36,658 bases of DNA from NCBI RefSeq assembly GCF_947624825.1, contig NZ_CANQLZ010000028.1, forward strand, positions 1 through 36,658. Reading direction: 5' to 3'. The stretch's first letter is position 1; each line of letters opens with the position of its first letter. Below the pieces are notes generated by a model, which saw only the letters and a program-made list of their open reading frames with translations, had not been told where the DNA came from and searched no databases. Made by a program: the position numbers and the translations under genes. This document shows, piece by piece, positions 19,722 through 27,739 of the stretch. This DNA is from an uncultured Acinetobacter sp. GTDB taxonomy: Bacteria; Pseudomonadota; Gammaproteobacteria; Pseudomonadales; Moraxellaceae.

Positions 19722-20621
19722 TTATGGACCAGCATGTTGTTGTAATACATGTTGCCACAACGCCTCAATTGATTCACGTTGGGTTAAATTTAATTTAAGT
19801 AAAAAAATTTGTTGTTGCGGGTAGGTTAATGTTGCATCACATATGTTTAATATACCTTGCTGTAATTCTGTTTCAATGGTTAAACGTGGTAACCATGCAA
19901 TGCCGCGTCCTTGCATTACTAAATCTTTAATATTATTGGCATTATCAGTTTCATACTGAAGTTGTGCTTGTAGTTGATGCTGATCTAAAATTTTTGCGAC
20001 CAACTGCTGTAAATAGGCATTTGGACTATAACTGATCAGGGGAAAAGGTGTATGAATGTCAAATTGAGATTTACCTTGTGCATCGCTGAGACACACCGGC
20101 ACAATGTCGGTCGTGCCTAATTGAATAGATTGGAAAATGCTTTGGCTGACAGTTTGCAATAAGCTGTGATCGGCATAACAGAGCATAAAATCACATTGAC
20201 CTTGTTTAAGGCGTTGCATACCTTCAAACACGTTAGTCGCTTGCATATGAATTTTAAAGTGGCTGATATTACTTGGGAAAAATTGTAAAAAGTGCGAAAA
20301 AAACTGTGACGTCAAAGAATGTGCTACCGCAAAGCGAATACTCAGATTATTTTCTTTTTGCATATTATTGAGTAAAGTGATGGTGTCGTTAAGCTGTTTG
20401 GCCATGGTTTTAGCACTGTTGAGTAATACCAAACCTGCTTCAGTAAATTTTAAATCTTTGGCATGACGCTCTAAAATTAAAAAGCCCAATTGTTGTTCAA
20501 GTTGTTGAAGACGACGGCTAAAAGCCGATTGACTGAGGCAGCGTAAGCTTGCAGCACGCGACAACGAACCCGTTTGTTCAATTGCAATTAAATCTTCAAT
20601 CCAACGAATTTCAAGATGCAT
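19722..20621 (-). CDS. LysR-family regulator divergent from aspA
   Basis: A LysR-type regulator of about 299 residues. The DNA-binding helix-turn-helix lies in the first 60 residues ('IEDLIAIEQTGSLSRAASLRCLSQSAFSRRLQQLE'), followed by a LysR substrate-binding domain with the conserved late 'VMQGRGIAWLP' turn. The gene is divergent from aspA, and the shared 135-bp region contains a perfect palindrome (20661-20679), the usual arrangement for a LysR protein controlling its neighbour and itself. An aspartate- or fumarate-related effector is plausible but not shown. The start is ambiguous: ATG 20627 gives two extra residues. Confidence 0.86.
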   Translation of the reverse strand: MHLEIRWIEDLIAIEQTGSLSRAASLRCLSQSAFSRRLQQLEQQLGFLILERHAKDLKFTEAGLVLLNSAKTMAKQLNDTITLLNNMQKENNLSIRFAVAHSLTSQFFSHFLQFFPSNISHFKIHMQATNVFEGMQRLKQGQCDFMLCYADHSLLQTVSQSIFQSIQLGTTDIVPVCLSDAQGKSQFDIHTPFPLISYSPNAYLQQLVAKILDQHQLQAQLQYETDNANNIKDLVMQGRGIAWLPRLTIETELQQGILNICDATLTYPQQQIFLLKLNLTQRESIEALWQHVLQQHAGP

Positions 20622-20660
20622 GATCAATCCATGTTCAGCATAAGCAAAATAGATGAACGA

Positions 20661-20679
20661 GTATGCAAAAAATGCATAC
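20661..20679. promoter_or_regulatory. Candidate LysR operator between the regulator and aspA
   Basis: Perfect inverted repeat GTATGCA-AAAAA-TGCATAC. Its dimensions include a T-N11-A core typical of LysR sites. A related half site (AATGCATT) follows at about 20690-20697, which could be the activation half of a two-part site near the aspA promoter. Confidence 0.55.
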
Positions 20680-20756
20680 TTAAAGCAATAAATGCATTAG
20701 TGCCTTTGCCAAAGGTAGAGGTAGCATAAAGTTATACCTTTGAGAAGTAAAAAACC

Positions 20757-22172
20757 ATGAGCAGTTTACATATGCGTTTAGAAAAAGATCTACTTGGCAC
20801 TAAACAAGTGAATGATGCGCATTATTATGGGATTCAAACCTTACGCGCTTTAGAAAACTTTGATTTAACCTCTAGTAAGCTTTCGAGTTATCCTTATTTT
20901 ATTCAAGCACTTGCAATGGTGAAGTTGGCTGCTGCTGAAGCAAATTATCAATTAAAGCTCTTGCCCGAAGCTAAATACCAAGCCATTAAATATGCCTGTG
21001 AACAACTCATGCAAGGTCAATTTTTACAAGAGTTTCCATTGGACATGTTGCAAGGTGGAGCAGGGACTTCAACCAATATGAATGCCAATGAAGTGATTTG
21101 TAATATTGCTTTAGAATACATGGGACATGCCAAAGGGCAATATCAATACTTACATCCTAACAATGATGTCAACATGTCGCAATCTACCAACGACGTTTAC
21201 CCAACTGCGATTCGCTTGGCTTTGTTGGGTGATCTAGAACGCTATCAGCTGCGTTTAACTGAGATAGTAAACAGCTTAAAAACCAAAGCTTTGGCTTTTC
21301 ATGATGTGCTTAAAATGGGACGTACTCAATTGCAAGATGCGGTTCCCATGACTTTGGGTCAAGAATTTCATGCGTTTGCCAGTATTTTGCAGCAGGATTT
21401 ACCACTTTTGGCAAGCCTACCTGAATTACTTGGACGTGTGAATTTAGGCGGCACCGCGATTGGAACAGGCATTAATGCACCCGCGCATTATCAAGAATTG
21501 GCTTTAGCAGCATTAAGTCGGCTCACTAATAAAAACATTCAGGCTGCACCTGATTTAATTGCAGCCACTTCAGACATGGGAGATTTTGTTTTAGTTTCAG
21601 GTTACTTAAAACGTACAGCAACCAAGCTGTCTAAGATCGCCAACGATATACGTTTGTTGTCGAGTGGACCTCGTGCCGGACTCAACGAGATTCATTTACA
21701 AGCACGCCAACCGGGAAGTTCAATTATGCCGGGTAAGGTTAATCCTGTGATTCCAGAAGCCATGAATATGGCAGCCTTTCAAGTGATTGCCAATGATTTA
21801 GCCATTACATTGGCAGCAGATGCAGGTCAGTTTCAGCTCAATGCTATGGAGCCGTTGATTGCATTTAAACTGTTTGATTCACTAGATGTGTTACAACGTA
21901 GTGTGCAGATGTTTGACCAATTGTGTATTCAAGGCATCCAAGCCAATGCAGTGCAATGTCGTAACAACGTAGACAATTCAATTGGTATTATTACCGCACT
22001 TAATCCATATTTAGGTTATGAAACTACAACGCGTTTGGCGCAAACTGCACACGAAACTGGACAGCGCATTTTAGATTTAGTACGTACCGAAGGGCTACTT
22101 TCAGAAGAGGTGCTACAGTACGCTTTATTTGTTGATCAAATGTTGCAACCACCATTAGAGTTGGCAATTTAG
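20757..22172 (+). CDS. aspA: Aspartate ammonia-lyase
   Basis: A 471-residue cytoplasmic enzyme of the aspartase/fumarase superfamily, reversibly converting L-aspartate to fumarate and ammonia. It reads as aspartase rather than class II fumarase: 'EKDLLGTKQV...YYGIQTLRALENF' at the N-terminus and 'KMGRTQLQDAVPMTLGQEF' in the middle match AspA. The superfamily signature GSSIMPGKVNP is at 320-330, with the catalytic Ser at 321 or 322. E. coli AspA is 478 residues. It is divergent from the LysR gene, which likely controls it. Its stop codon overlaps the end of the convergent nuclease gene by 4 bases. It lets the cell use aspartate as a carbon and nitrogen source. Confidence 0.92.
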   Translation: MSSLHMRLEKDLLGTKQVNDAHYYGIQTLRALENFDLTSSKLSSYPYFIQALAMVKLAAAEANYQLKLLPEAKYQAIKYACEQLMQGQFLQEFPLDMLQGGAGTSTNMNANEVICNIALEYMGHAKGQYQYLHPNNDVNMSQSTNDVYPTAIRLALLGDLERYQLRLTEIVNSLKTKALAFHDVLKMGRTQLQDAVPMTLGQEFHAFASILQQDLPLLASLPELLGRVNLGGTAIGTGINAPAHYQELALAALSRLTNKNIQAAPDLIAATSDMGDFVLVSGYLKRTATKLSKIANDIRLLSSGPRAGLNEIHLQARQPGSSIMPGKVNPVIPEAMNMAAFQVIANDLAITLAADAGQFQLNAMEPLIAFKLFDSLDVLQRSVQMFDQLCIQGIQANAVQCRNNVDNSIGIITALNPYLGYETTTRLAQTAHETGQRILDLVRTEGLLSEEVLQYALFVDQMLQPPLELAI

Positions 22173-22756
22173 TTGTTTTTGCGATAGGTGCTTGGATAAA
22201 CCGGGCGTGAGGCTTGCCAAAGCCCACGCTTTTTGCGCTTGGCTGTATCTTGTAACGCTAAAAATTGCGCTTTTAGTTTAGGGTCGCGAATATAATCTAC
22301 ATAGACCCATGCTGCACCACGTTTGACCAATTCTTGATTAATGTCTTTGCCACGGCGAATGATTACCCCCACTTGGCGTCCATAACGATCATTGTCGGTA
22401 ATCTCTACGCGTACCCAACGCTTTAAAATCAAGCCACGTAAAATTTGAGTGGATTCTTTGCCATAGGCTTGTTTTGATTCTGGAGCATCAATATAGGCTA
22501 AGCGCATTTTACTTTGTGAGCGACGCAAATTGAAACGTTGGCAGGTAATGGTATCGCCATCACTGACATGGATGACTTTACACCAATAACGTTGTCCTTT
22601 TTTAAAGGGTTTAAATTTGACTTTTAAATAACGCGTGAGGTGTCGCCAAACCCAAAGGCATAATAAACATAAAAAGAAGCCAAAAGCGGTTAGTAACCAA
22701 GGAGAAAATTCAAATGCAGTCATAAATAGCGTAATCAAGTGGTATATCACAGCCAA
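22169..22756 (-). CDS. Membrane-anchored thermonuclease (SNase)-like protein
   Basis: A 195-residue protein with an N-terminal membrane segment (about 18-37) and a staphylococcal nuclease fold (about 55-180). Active-site equivalents are present: D66-G-D68 (calcium region), R85, D90, E93 in 'IDAPE' and R127 in 'DRYGR', corresponding to Arg35, Asp40, Glu43 and Arg87 of the classic nuclease. A catalytically competent phosphodiesterase is therefore plausible. The anchor has no clear cleavage site, so the domain may stay tethered. It is convergent with aspA, overlapping 4 bases. An alternative ATG at 22720 would start just before the membrane segment. Its biological role is unknown. Confidence 0.84.
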   Translation of the reverse strand: MAVIYHLITLFMTAFEFSPWLLTAFGFFLCLLCLWVWRHLTRYLKVKFKPFKKGQRYWCKVIHVSDGDTITCQRFNLRRSQSKMRLAYIDAPESKQAYGKESTQILRGLILKRWVRVEITDNDRYGRQVGVIIRRGKDINQELVKRGAAWVYVDYIRDPKLKAQFLALQDTAKRKKRGLWQASRPVYPSTYRKNN

Positions 22757-23038
22757 AATGGCTGCTAAAGTCCACTGAAATAAAGAAAAATAATGTGAAA
22801 ATTTAACATAGATTGTTTGTGTGAGTTGTAGTGCTTAAAAAGACTGCTGATTTTTTAAGCTTTTAATGTTGGGTAATTATATTTAAATTTAATGAAAACA
22901 GTATCTTGTTTGACGAAATAGACATAGTTTTCTTTTGAAATTTTTGCTATTGTTTGAGCCAATTACAATAACCAACACCTCATTTTAGGCAAAAATAGTT
23001 AACAACATGCCCAAATGAATGACAAAAAGGACATAGCG

Positions 23039-24670
23039 ATGCTAGGACAAATGATGTTTCAACCTTTGCTGATCAGCAGCATGATTGAACACGCCGAATG
23101 TTATCATGCCGATACTGCAATCATCTCCAAAAATACCGACACCAGTATCACCCACACCACATGGGGTGAAGTTGCTCACAATGCCAAACGTTTTGCGCAA
23201 GCACTCGGTGCTTTAGGCTTAACTCAAGGGCAACGTGTGGCAACCATTGCATGGAATAATCATCGTCATTTAGAGGCATGGTATGCCATTTCAGGCACCG
23301 GATTGGTCTGTCATACCATTAATCCACGTTTGTTTCCTGAACAAGTCGAATTTATTGTTAACGATGCCGAAGACCAAGTCATTATTTTTGACAAAACATT
23401 TTTACCTTTAATTAAAGCGGTTGAAGATAAAATTCCCACCGTGCGTCATCTAATTTGTTTAGATGCAGTAGATGCCAATATTCAAGCCCAATTGCCGCAT
23501 GTACATTTTTATGATCAATTAATTGAGGCGCAAGACGGGTTACTTAAATGGCCTATTTTTGATGAAAATTTAGCAAGTTCTTTATGTTATACCTCAGGCA
23601 CCACCGGTTACCCGAAAGGTGTTTTATATAGCCATCGCTCAACGGTATTACACAGTTATGCGATTGCCTTACCAGATTCTATGAATCTCTCGGCGCGTGA
23701 TGTCATGATGCCAGTCGTGCCGATGTTTCATGTAAATGCATGGGGCACCCCTTATGCCGCTGCTGCGGTGGGTACAAGTTTAGTGCTCCCCGGACCACAA
23801 CTAGATGGCAAAAGTTTGGTTGAGTTAATTGACCAATTTAAAGTCACTTTGGCATTAGGCGTACCAACCATTTGGCAAGGTTTAATGGCAGCTGCAACTG
23901 AAATGGGCAGTCAGCTTGAAAGCTTAAAGCGTAATATTGTTGGTGGATCTGCTTGTCCACCAAGCATGATGCAAATTTTTAAAGCGCGCTTTAATTGTGA
24001 AACGATTCACGCATGGGGCATGACTGAAACCAGTCCACTCGGTACCGCCAATCAGCTTAAAGCCAAACATGATCACTTGCCTGAAGAAGAGTGTGCCAAA
24101 ATTCGCCTCTCGCAAGGGCGCCCGCCTTTTGGTGTGAGTTTACGCTTAACCCAAGCTGAGCAAGGTACTCAAAGCGTGGCGCATGATGGTAACACTATTG
24201 GTCATCTGCAAATTAAAGGTCATTGGATTATTGAGCGCTACTTTGCCAAGACTGAATTAGCCACGACATCAGATGGTTGGCTAGATACAGGCGATATTGC
24301 CACTTTAGACCAAGATGGTTTTATGTGTATTAGTGACCGCTCCAAAGATTTAATTAAATCGGGTGGAGAATGGATTTCATCCGTTGAACTTGAAAACATT
24401 GCCATGGGACATCCTGAGATTAGCATGGCAGCTGCAATTGCTGCAACGCATCCAAAATGGGATGAACGTCCTGTATTGATTGCCATGAAAGTTGCCCATA
24501 GCAGCCTAACTGAAGCAGATGTATTAAAGTACTATCAAGATAAAATTGCCAAATGGCAGATTCCAGATCGTATCATCTTTGTGGAGAGTATTCCTTTAAG
24601 TGGCACTGGAAAAATGCTCAAACGTGAATTACGCAATATGTATGAAAACGTGCTACTTGAACAAAATTAA
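23039..24670 (+). CDS. Fatty acyl-CoA synthetase (AMP-forming, AlkK-like)
   Basis: A 543-residue ANL-superfamily ligase that activates a fatty acid with ATP and CoA. Motif A3 'YTSGTTGYPKG' is near residue 187. The adenine-binding 'AWGMTETSP', the 'GDIATLD' hinge region and the C-terminal catalytic Lys in 'PLSGTGKMLKREL' are all intact. The opening 'MLGQMMFQPLLISSMIEHA' is characteristic of medium-chain AlkK-type enzymes. ATG 23039 is preferred over ATG 23015 (eight residues longer) because AAGG lies 8 bases upstream and the protein start matches the family. It stands alone and is closed by a strong terminator. Chain-length preference cannot be read from the sequence. Confidence 0.88.
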   Translation: MLGQMMFQPLLISSMIEHAECYHADTAIISKNTDTSITHTTWGEVAHNAKRFAQALGALGLTQGQRVATIAWNNHRHLEAWYAISGTGLVCHTINPRLFPEQVEFIVNDAEDQVIIFDKTFLPLIKAVEDKIPTVRHLICLDAVDANIQAQLPHVHFYDQLIEAQDGLLKWPIFDENLASSLCYTSGTTGYPKGVLYSHRSTVLHSYAIALPDSMNLSARDVMMPVVPMFHVNAWGTPYAAAAVGTSLVLPGPQLDGKSLVELIDQFKVTLALGVPTIWQGLMAAATEMGSQLESLKRNIVGGSACPPSMMQIFKARFNCETIHAWGMTETSPLGTANQLKAKHDHLPEEECAKIRLSQGRPPFGVSLRLTQAEQGTQSVAHDGNTIGHLQIKGHWIIERYFAKTELATTSDGWLDTGDIATLDQDGFMCISDRSKDLIKSGGEWISSVELENIAMGHPEISMAAAIAATHPKWDERPVLIAMKVAHSSLTEADVLKYYQDKIAKWQIPDRIIFVESIPLSGTGKMLKRELRNMYENVLLEQN

Positions 24671-24681
24671 CATGAAAACAG

Positions 24682-24703
24682 GGGGCTTAAAGCCCCTTTT
24701 TTT
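24682..24703 (+). terminator. Rho-independent terminator after the acyl-CoA synthetase
   Basis: GGGGCT (24682-24687), loop TAA, AGCCCC (24691-24696), then seven T residues. It lies 11 bases after the stop codon. It could also help end the convergent M48 transcript, although the A tract on that side is short. Confidence 0.92.
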
Positions 24704-24724
24704 ATTGTGTTTTCTATAAATTTT

Positions 24725-25447
24725 TTAAATATTAAAAGCGGTTAAATGATTTTGGATCGCCTGCATACGATAGTCCAGAAACTCTTGAGAAATAAGAGGC
24801 TGACTTCCACCATGTTCTAAACGGCGTAAGCTTTCATATTGATATTTTTGCCAAAATGTAATTGCTGCATATGGGTCGTAGCCTGCTTATTCGAGTATTT
24901 CTAGTCCTAATAAATCAGCTTCTCTTTCAATAATCCAAGAAGTTGAATGTCCATTATTTTTTAAACGTGCCAAAGGACCCAGTAACAGTTCAGTTGTCCA
25001 ACGTTCACGACTATGTTCGCGCACAGCGTGTGCCATTTCATGTGCAATCACGAAAGCTAATTCATCTTCTGTTAAATTTAAGCCCCAATATATACCGGTA
25101 TGTAGTAATACTTTTCCGCCTGCAAAACCATGCGCATTGAGTTGGGAGCTAATCAGCGCATTAATTTGCCAATCCCAATGACTCGCTTCTGGTCGATACT
25201 GATAAGTATGCGGTTTGAGTTGGTTTAAAACATGCGATAAGCGTTGGTCATACACCATCACTCCTCGTTGTTTTAACCGATCTAGCGTGTGTTGATATTC
25301 TCGATTTGCCTGACTGTGCCATAGCTGTTGTGGGATGAGAATAAATTGTTGGCGTGTTTGTGACTTTAACTGAGTCGTTTGCATACAGCCGGTAAGATAC
25401 AGTGTAAAACATAGCAGCAATACAACTTTTAACCATGAAAACTTCAT
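24725..25447 (-). pseudogene. M48-family metallopeptidase lipoprotein interrupted by an in-frame TAA
   Basis: The frame starting at ATG 25447 encodes a lipoprotein signal (lipobox LTGC, Cys21) and an M48 peptidase domain with zinc motif H136-E-M-A-H140 and third ligand E174 ('EREAD'). Codon 187 (24887-24889) is TAA. Without any frame change, the next 53 codons continue as the expected M48 C-terminus ('AGYDPYAAITFWQK...', then '...RMQAIQNHL') to a stop at 24725. A single substitution therefore explains the interruption. The truncated 186-residue product keeps all zinc ligands but loses the C-terminal helices, so activity is doubtful. Intact relatives (LoiP/YcaL/BepA type) act in outer-membrane protein quality control. 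A sequencing error is the main alternative. Confidence 0.86.
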
Positions 25448-25625
25448 AAAACAGGAGAGTGAGCTAACTGATAAAAGTTGGCTATCATAGTTATTTTATC
25501 TAAAAAGTCATCCTGATGTTGGCTTGAAAAATAAACAAATCTTCGTAAAATCTACTATGTATTTGATACAATAAAGATTATATTTTTAAATACTGATAGT
25601 TTTTAATTTTTATTTAATAATTTTT

Positions 25626-26519
25626 TTATATAACTAAAACAGAGTAACACATGTTTCTTAACCATTCGTGACTGGTTTTATGATGTGATGATAAATGCCA
25701 ATATTGTTTAATGGCATAGGTTGGAAAATCAATAGGCGCACGTAAAATTTTGAGATTGCCACGCGCAAGTAATACTTCACTTAAATAATAAGGAACTGTG
25801 GCAATTGCTTCAGTTTCTTGTACCACCAAACCAACACCTAAATAACTGGGTAGACGCATCAGAAAATCACGTTTCACGCCAAGTTTTAACAATTCATTTT
25901 CGATGTGGTAATGCCCAATCCCTGCATCAATATCAATATGAGACTCTTGTAAATATTCTTCAATACTTAAACTATTGCCTTTTAAGCGCGGATGATTCTT
26001 GGCTGAAATGACCACATAATGCTGCTCAAATAATTTTTGTTGATAAAAACCATTTTCTAAATGGGGTAAAAAACCCATGGCTAAATCAATCTCACCATTT
26101 GCCATTTGATAACTGGTCTCTGAGGTCATGGCACGTACATTCAGTTTAACTTTAGGTGCATGTTGTTTGAGATATTTAGAAATCTTAGGCAACAACACTA
26201 AGTGTGACACATCGGTCATGGCAATGGTAAATTGCTGTTGCGAATTGAGTTGGTCAAACTGGACGGTATAATTTTGAATCACCTCAAGTTTACCCAACAC
26301 TTCACTGACCAAGGGAAATAATTGTTTGGAAAGTTCAGTCGCTACCATTTCATTACCAATACGTACAAATAAAGGATCGTGATAATGGTGACGAATTTTA
26401 TTGAGTAAATTACTGACCGCAGGTTGGCTTAAATTTAAATAATCAGCTGTAGCAGATACACTTTTAAACTTATAAATATAATAAAAAATACTCAGTAGCT
26501 TGAAATCCAATTCAAACAT
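25626..26519 (-). CDS. LysR-family regulator (NahR/LinR/NodD-like group)
   Basis: A 297-residue LysR-type regulator with an N-terminal helix-turn-helix ('FKSVSATADYLNLSQPAVSNLLNKIR') and an effector domain resembling the NahR/DntR/LinR/NodD group ('FTIAMTDVSHLVLLPKI', 'GEIDLAMGFLP'). Members usually sense aromatic or other small organic effectors and often regulate a neighbouring divergent gene. The next plus-strand gene is the 28-residue microprotein at 26967, about 450 bases away. No catabolic gene is next to it, so its target is unknown. Confidence 0.88.
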   Translation of the reverse strand: MFELDFKLLSIFYYIYKFKSVSATADYLNLSQPAVSNLLNKIRHHYHDPLFVRIGNEMVATELSKQLFPLVSEVLGKLEVIQNYTVQFDQLNSQQQFTIAMTDVSHLVLLPKISKYLKQHAPKVKLNVRAMTSETSYQMANGEIDLAMGFLPHLENGFYQQKLFEQHYVVISAKNHPRLKGNSLSIEEYLQESHIDIDAGIGHYHIENELLKLGVKRDFLMRLPSYLGVGLVVQETEAIATVPYYLSEVLLARGNLKILRAPIDFPTYAIKQYWHLSSHHKTSHEWLRNMCYSVLVI

Positions 26520-26966
26520 TTACTTTCATCTCCCGACGAACTATAGCTGTATATCGCCTGGCTATTTTAACTCAAATTTAGTTTGCATACTGAGTAACTT
26601 TTCAACATCTAAAAAGTGTGGCATTGCGCACGCTTAATAAAATTTATTTTGTATTAATAAGCTGTATGAGGATTTGTAATAAAATCAAAACAAGCACTTG
26701 GTGTAAAAATTAAAAATTATTTTTTATAAAATAAATTATTTTAAATCAATATTTTATTATTTTTTCGTTAATGTGCTTTTATATCTTTTTATTCAAATAT
26801 TTAACACTGTGTGTATTTGTTGTGAATAGTCATAAAACTGTAATCGTTAATTTATTCAATCTAAAATGTAGAATATTCATGCATGTTTTGTAAATTTTTG
26901 TTGATCTATGTATAATAATTTTAAAGCAAAATAACTATAAAATATCCACAATGGAGGATAACAAAG
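26520..26966. other. AT-rich divergent intergenic region
   Basis: 447 bases upstream of both the LysR gene (minus) and the microprotein (plus). It is very AT-rich, with no reading frame I can support. The only clear signal is the promoter at 26888-26916. Confidence 0.5.
26888..26916 (+). promoter_or_regulatory. Sigma-70 promoter of the microprotein gene
   Basis: TTGTAA (26888-26893), a 17-base spacer and a consensus TATAAT -10 box (26911-26916). Transcription would start near 26923, giving a leader of about 44 bases before the ATG at 26967. Confidence 0.65.
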
Positions 26967-27053
26967 ATGAATATTGCTGAATTTAGCGTGTTATCAGCAT
27001 CGGCATTAGGGATGATGATTTTGGTCTATAAAATTGGTCAATTATTTTCGTAA
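26967..27053 (+). CDS. 28-residue single-pass membrane microprotein
   Basis: ATG 26967 to TAA 27051-27053 encodes 28 residues: a short polar N-terminus (MNIAEF), a hydrophobic stretch of about 17 residues that includes 'SALGMMILVY', then a short tail with one Lys (K22) ending in GQLFS. The gene has a complete expression kit: a consensus promoter at 26888-26916, a strong ribosome site GGAGG (26953-26957) 9 bases before the ATG, and a terminator 5 bases after the stop. I do not recognise the family. The layout suggests a small inner-membrane protein that modulates a larger membrane partner. It is too short for most automatic gene callers. Confidence 0.68.
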   Translation: MNIAEFSVLSASALGMMILVYKIGQLFS

Positions 27054-27058
27054 AAAAG

Positions 27059-27081
27059 CCCCTCAAAAGAGGGGTATTTTT
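27059..27081. terminator. Terminator between the microprotein and convergent metI
   Basis: CCCCTC (27059-27064), loop AAAA, GAGGGG (27069-27074), then TATTTTT. On the minus strand the stem is followed by a short T run, so it probably also terminates the sulfur operon, whose last stop codon it touches. Confidence 0.88.
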
Positions 27082-27739
27082 ACAGCTTACGTTTATCTAA
27101 TTGTTGTGCCAGATGATCTCCAATCATTTGCACAAACATCACCACGATTACCAAGACCACAATGACTGCAAACATGATTTGCATATCAAAACGTTGATAA
27201 CCATAACGGTAAGCAATGTCACCTAAACCACCTGCACCAATCGCACCTGCAATTGCTGATGAATTAATCATAGTGACTAAGGTCACAGTAAAACCTGCCA
27301 CAATACCCGGTAGTGCTTCAGGCAATAACACATGCCAAATAATTTGTTTACGATTACATCCCATCGCTTGTGCTGCTTCAATCAACCCATGATCGACTTC
27401 ACGTAAACTCACCTCCGCAATACGGGCAAAAAATGGTGTGGCTGCTAAAGTTAAAGGTACAACTGCTGCCCACACACCATAGCTTGTACCCACAATTAAA
27501 CGGGTGATGGGGATTAAAGCCACCATTAAAATCAAAAATGGAATAGAACGGGTAATATTGACCACCCAACCTAAGGCTTGATTGATGGGCTGTGATGGAT
27601 AAATACCGTGTGCTGAGGTACTCACTAAGACAACTGCCAAGGGTAAGCCGATCAAAAAGGCCAATAGCCCTGACACACCAACCATGAATAAGGTATCGAG
27701 CGTACCTGTGATTAATAGATTAATAAGTTGGTCGTGCAT
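27080..27739 (-). CDS. metI: Methionine-type ABC transporter permease MetI
   Basis: A 219-residue inner-membrane permease with five or six membrane spans; E. coli MetI is 217 residues. It carries the EAA-loop that contacts the ATPase ('EAAQAMGCNRKQIIWHVLLPEAL', about 140-162) and the family segment 'INSSAIAGAIGAGGLGDIAYRYGYQRF'. It pairs with MetN to move D/L-methionine or related sulfur compounds. It is the last gene of the seven-gene minus-strand operon, overlaps the end of metN by 20 bases, and stops at the shared terminator. Confidence 0.93.
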   Translation of the reverse strand: MHDQLINLLITGTLDTLFMVGVSGLLAFLIGLPLAVVLVSTSAHGIYPSQPINQALGWVVNITRSIPFLILMVALIPITRLIVGTSYGVWAAVVPLTLAATPFFARIAEVSLREVDHGLIEAAQAMGCNRKQIIWHVLLPEALPGIVAGFTVTLVTMINSSAIAGAIGAGGLGDIAYRYGYQRFDMQIMFAVIVVLVIVVMFVQMIGDHLAQQLDKRKL

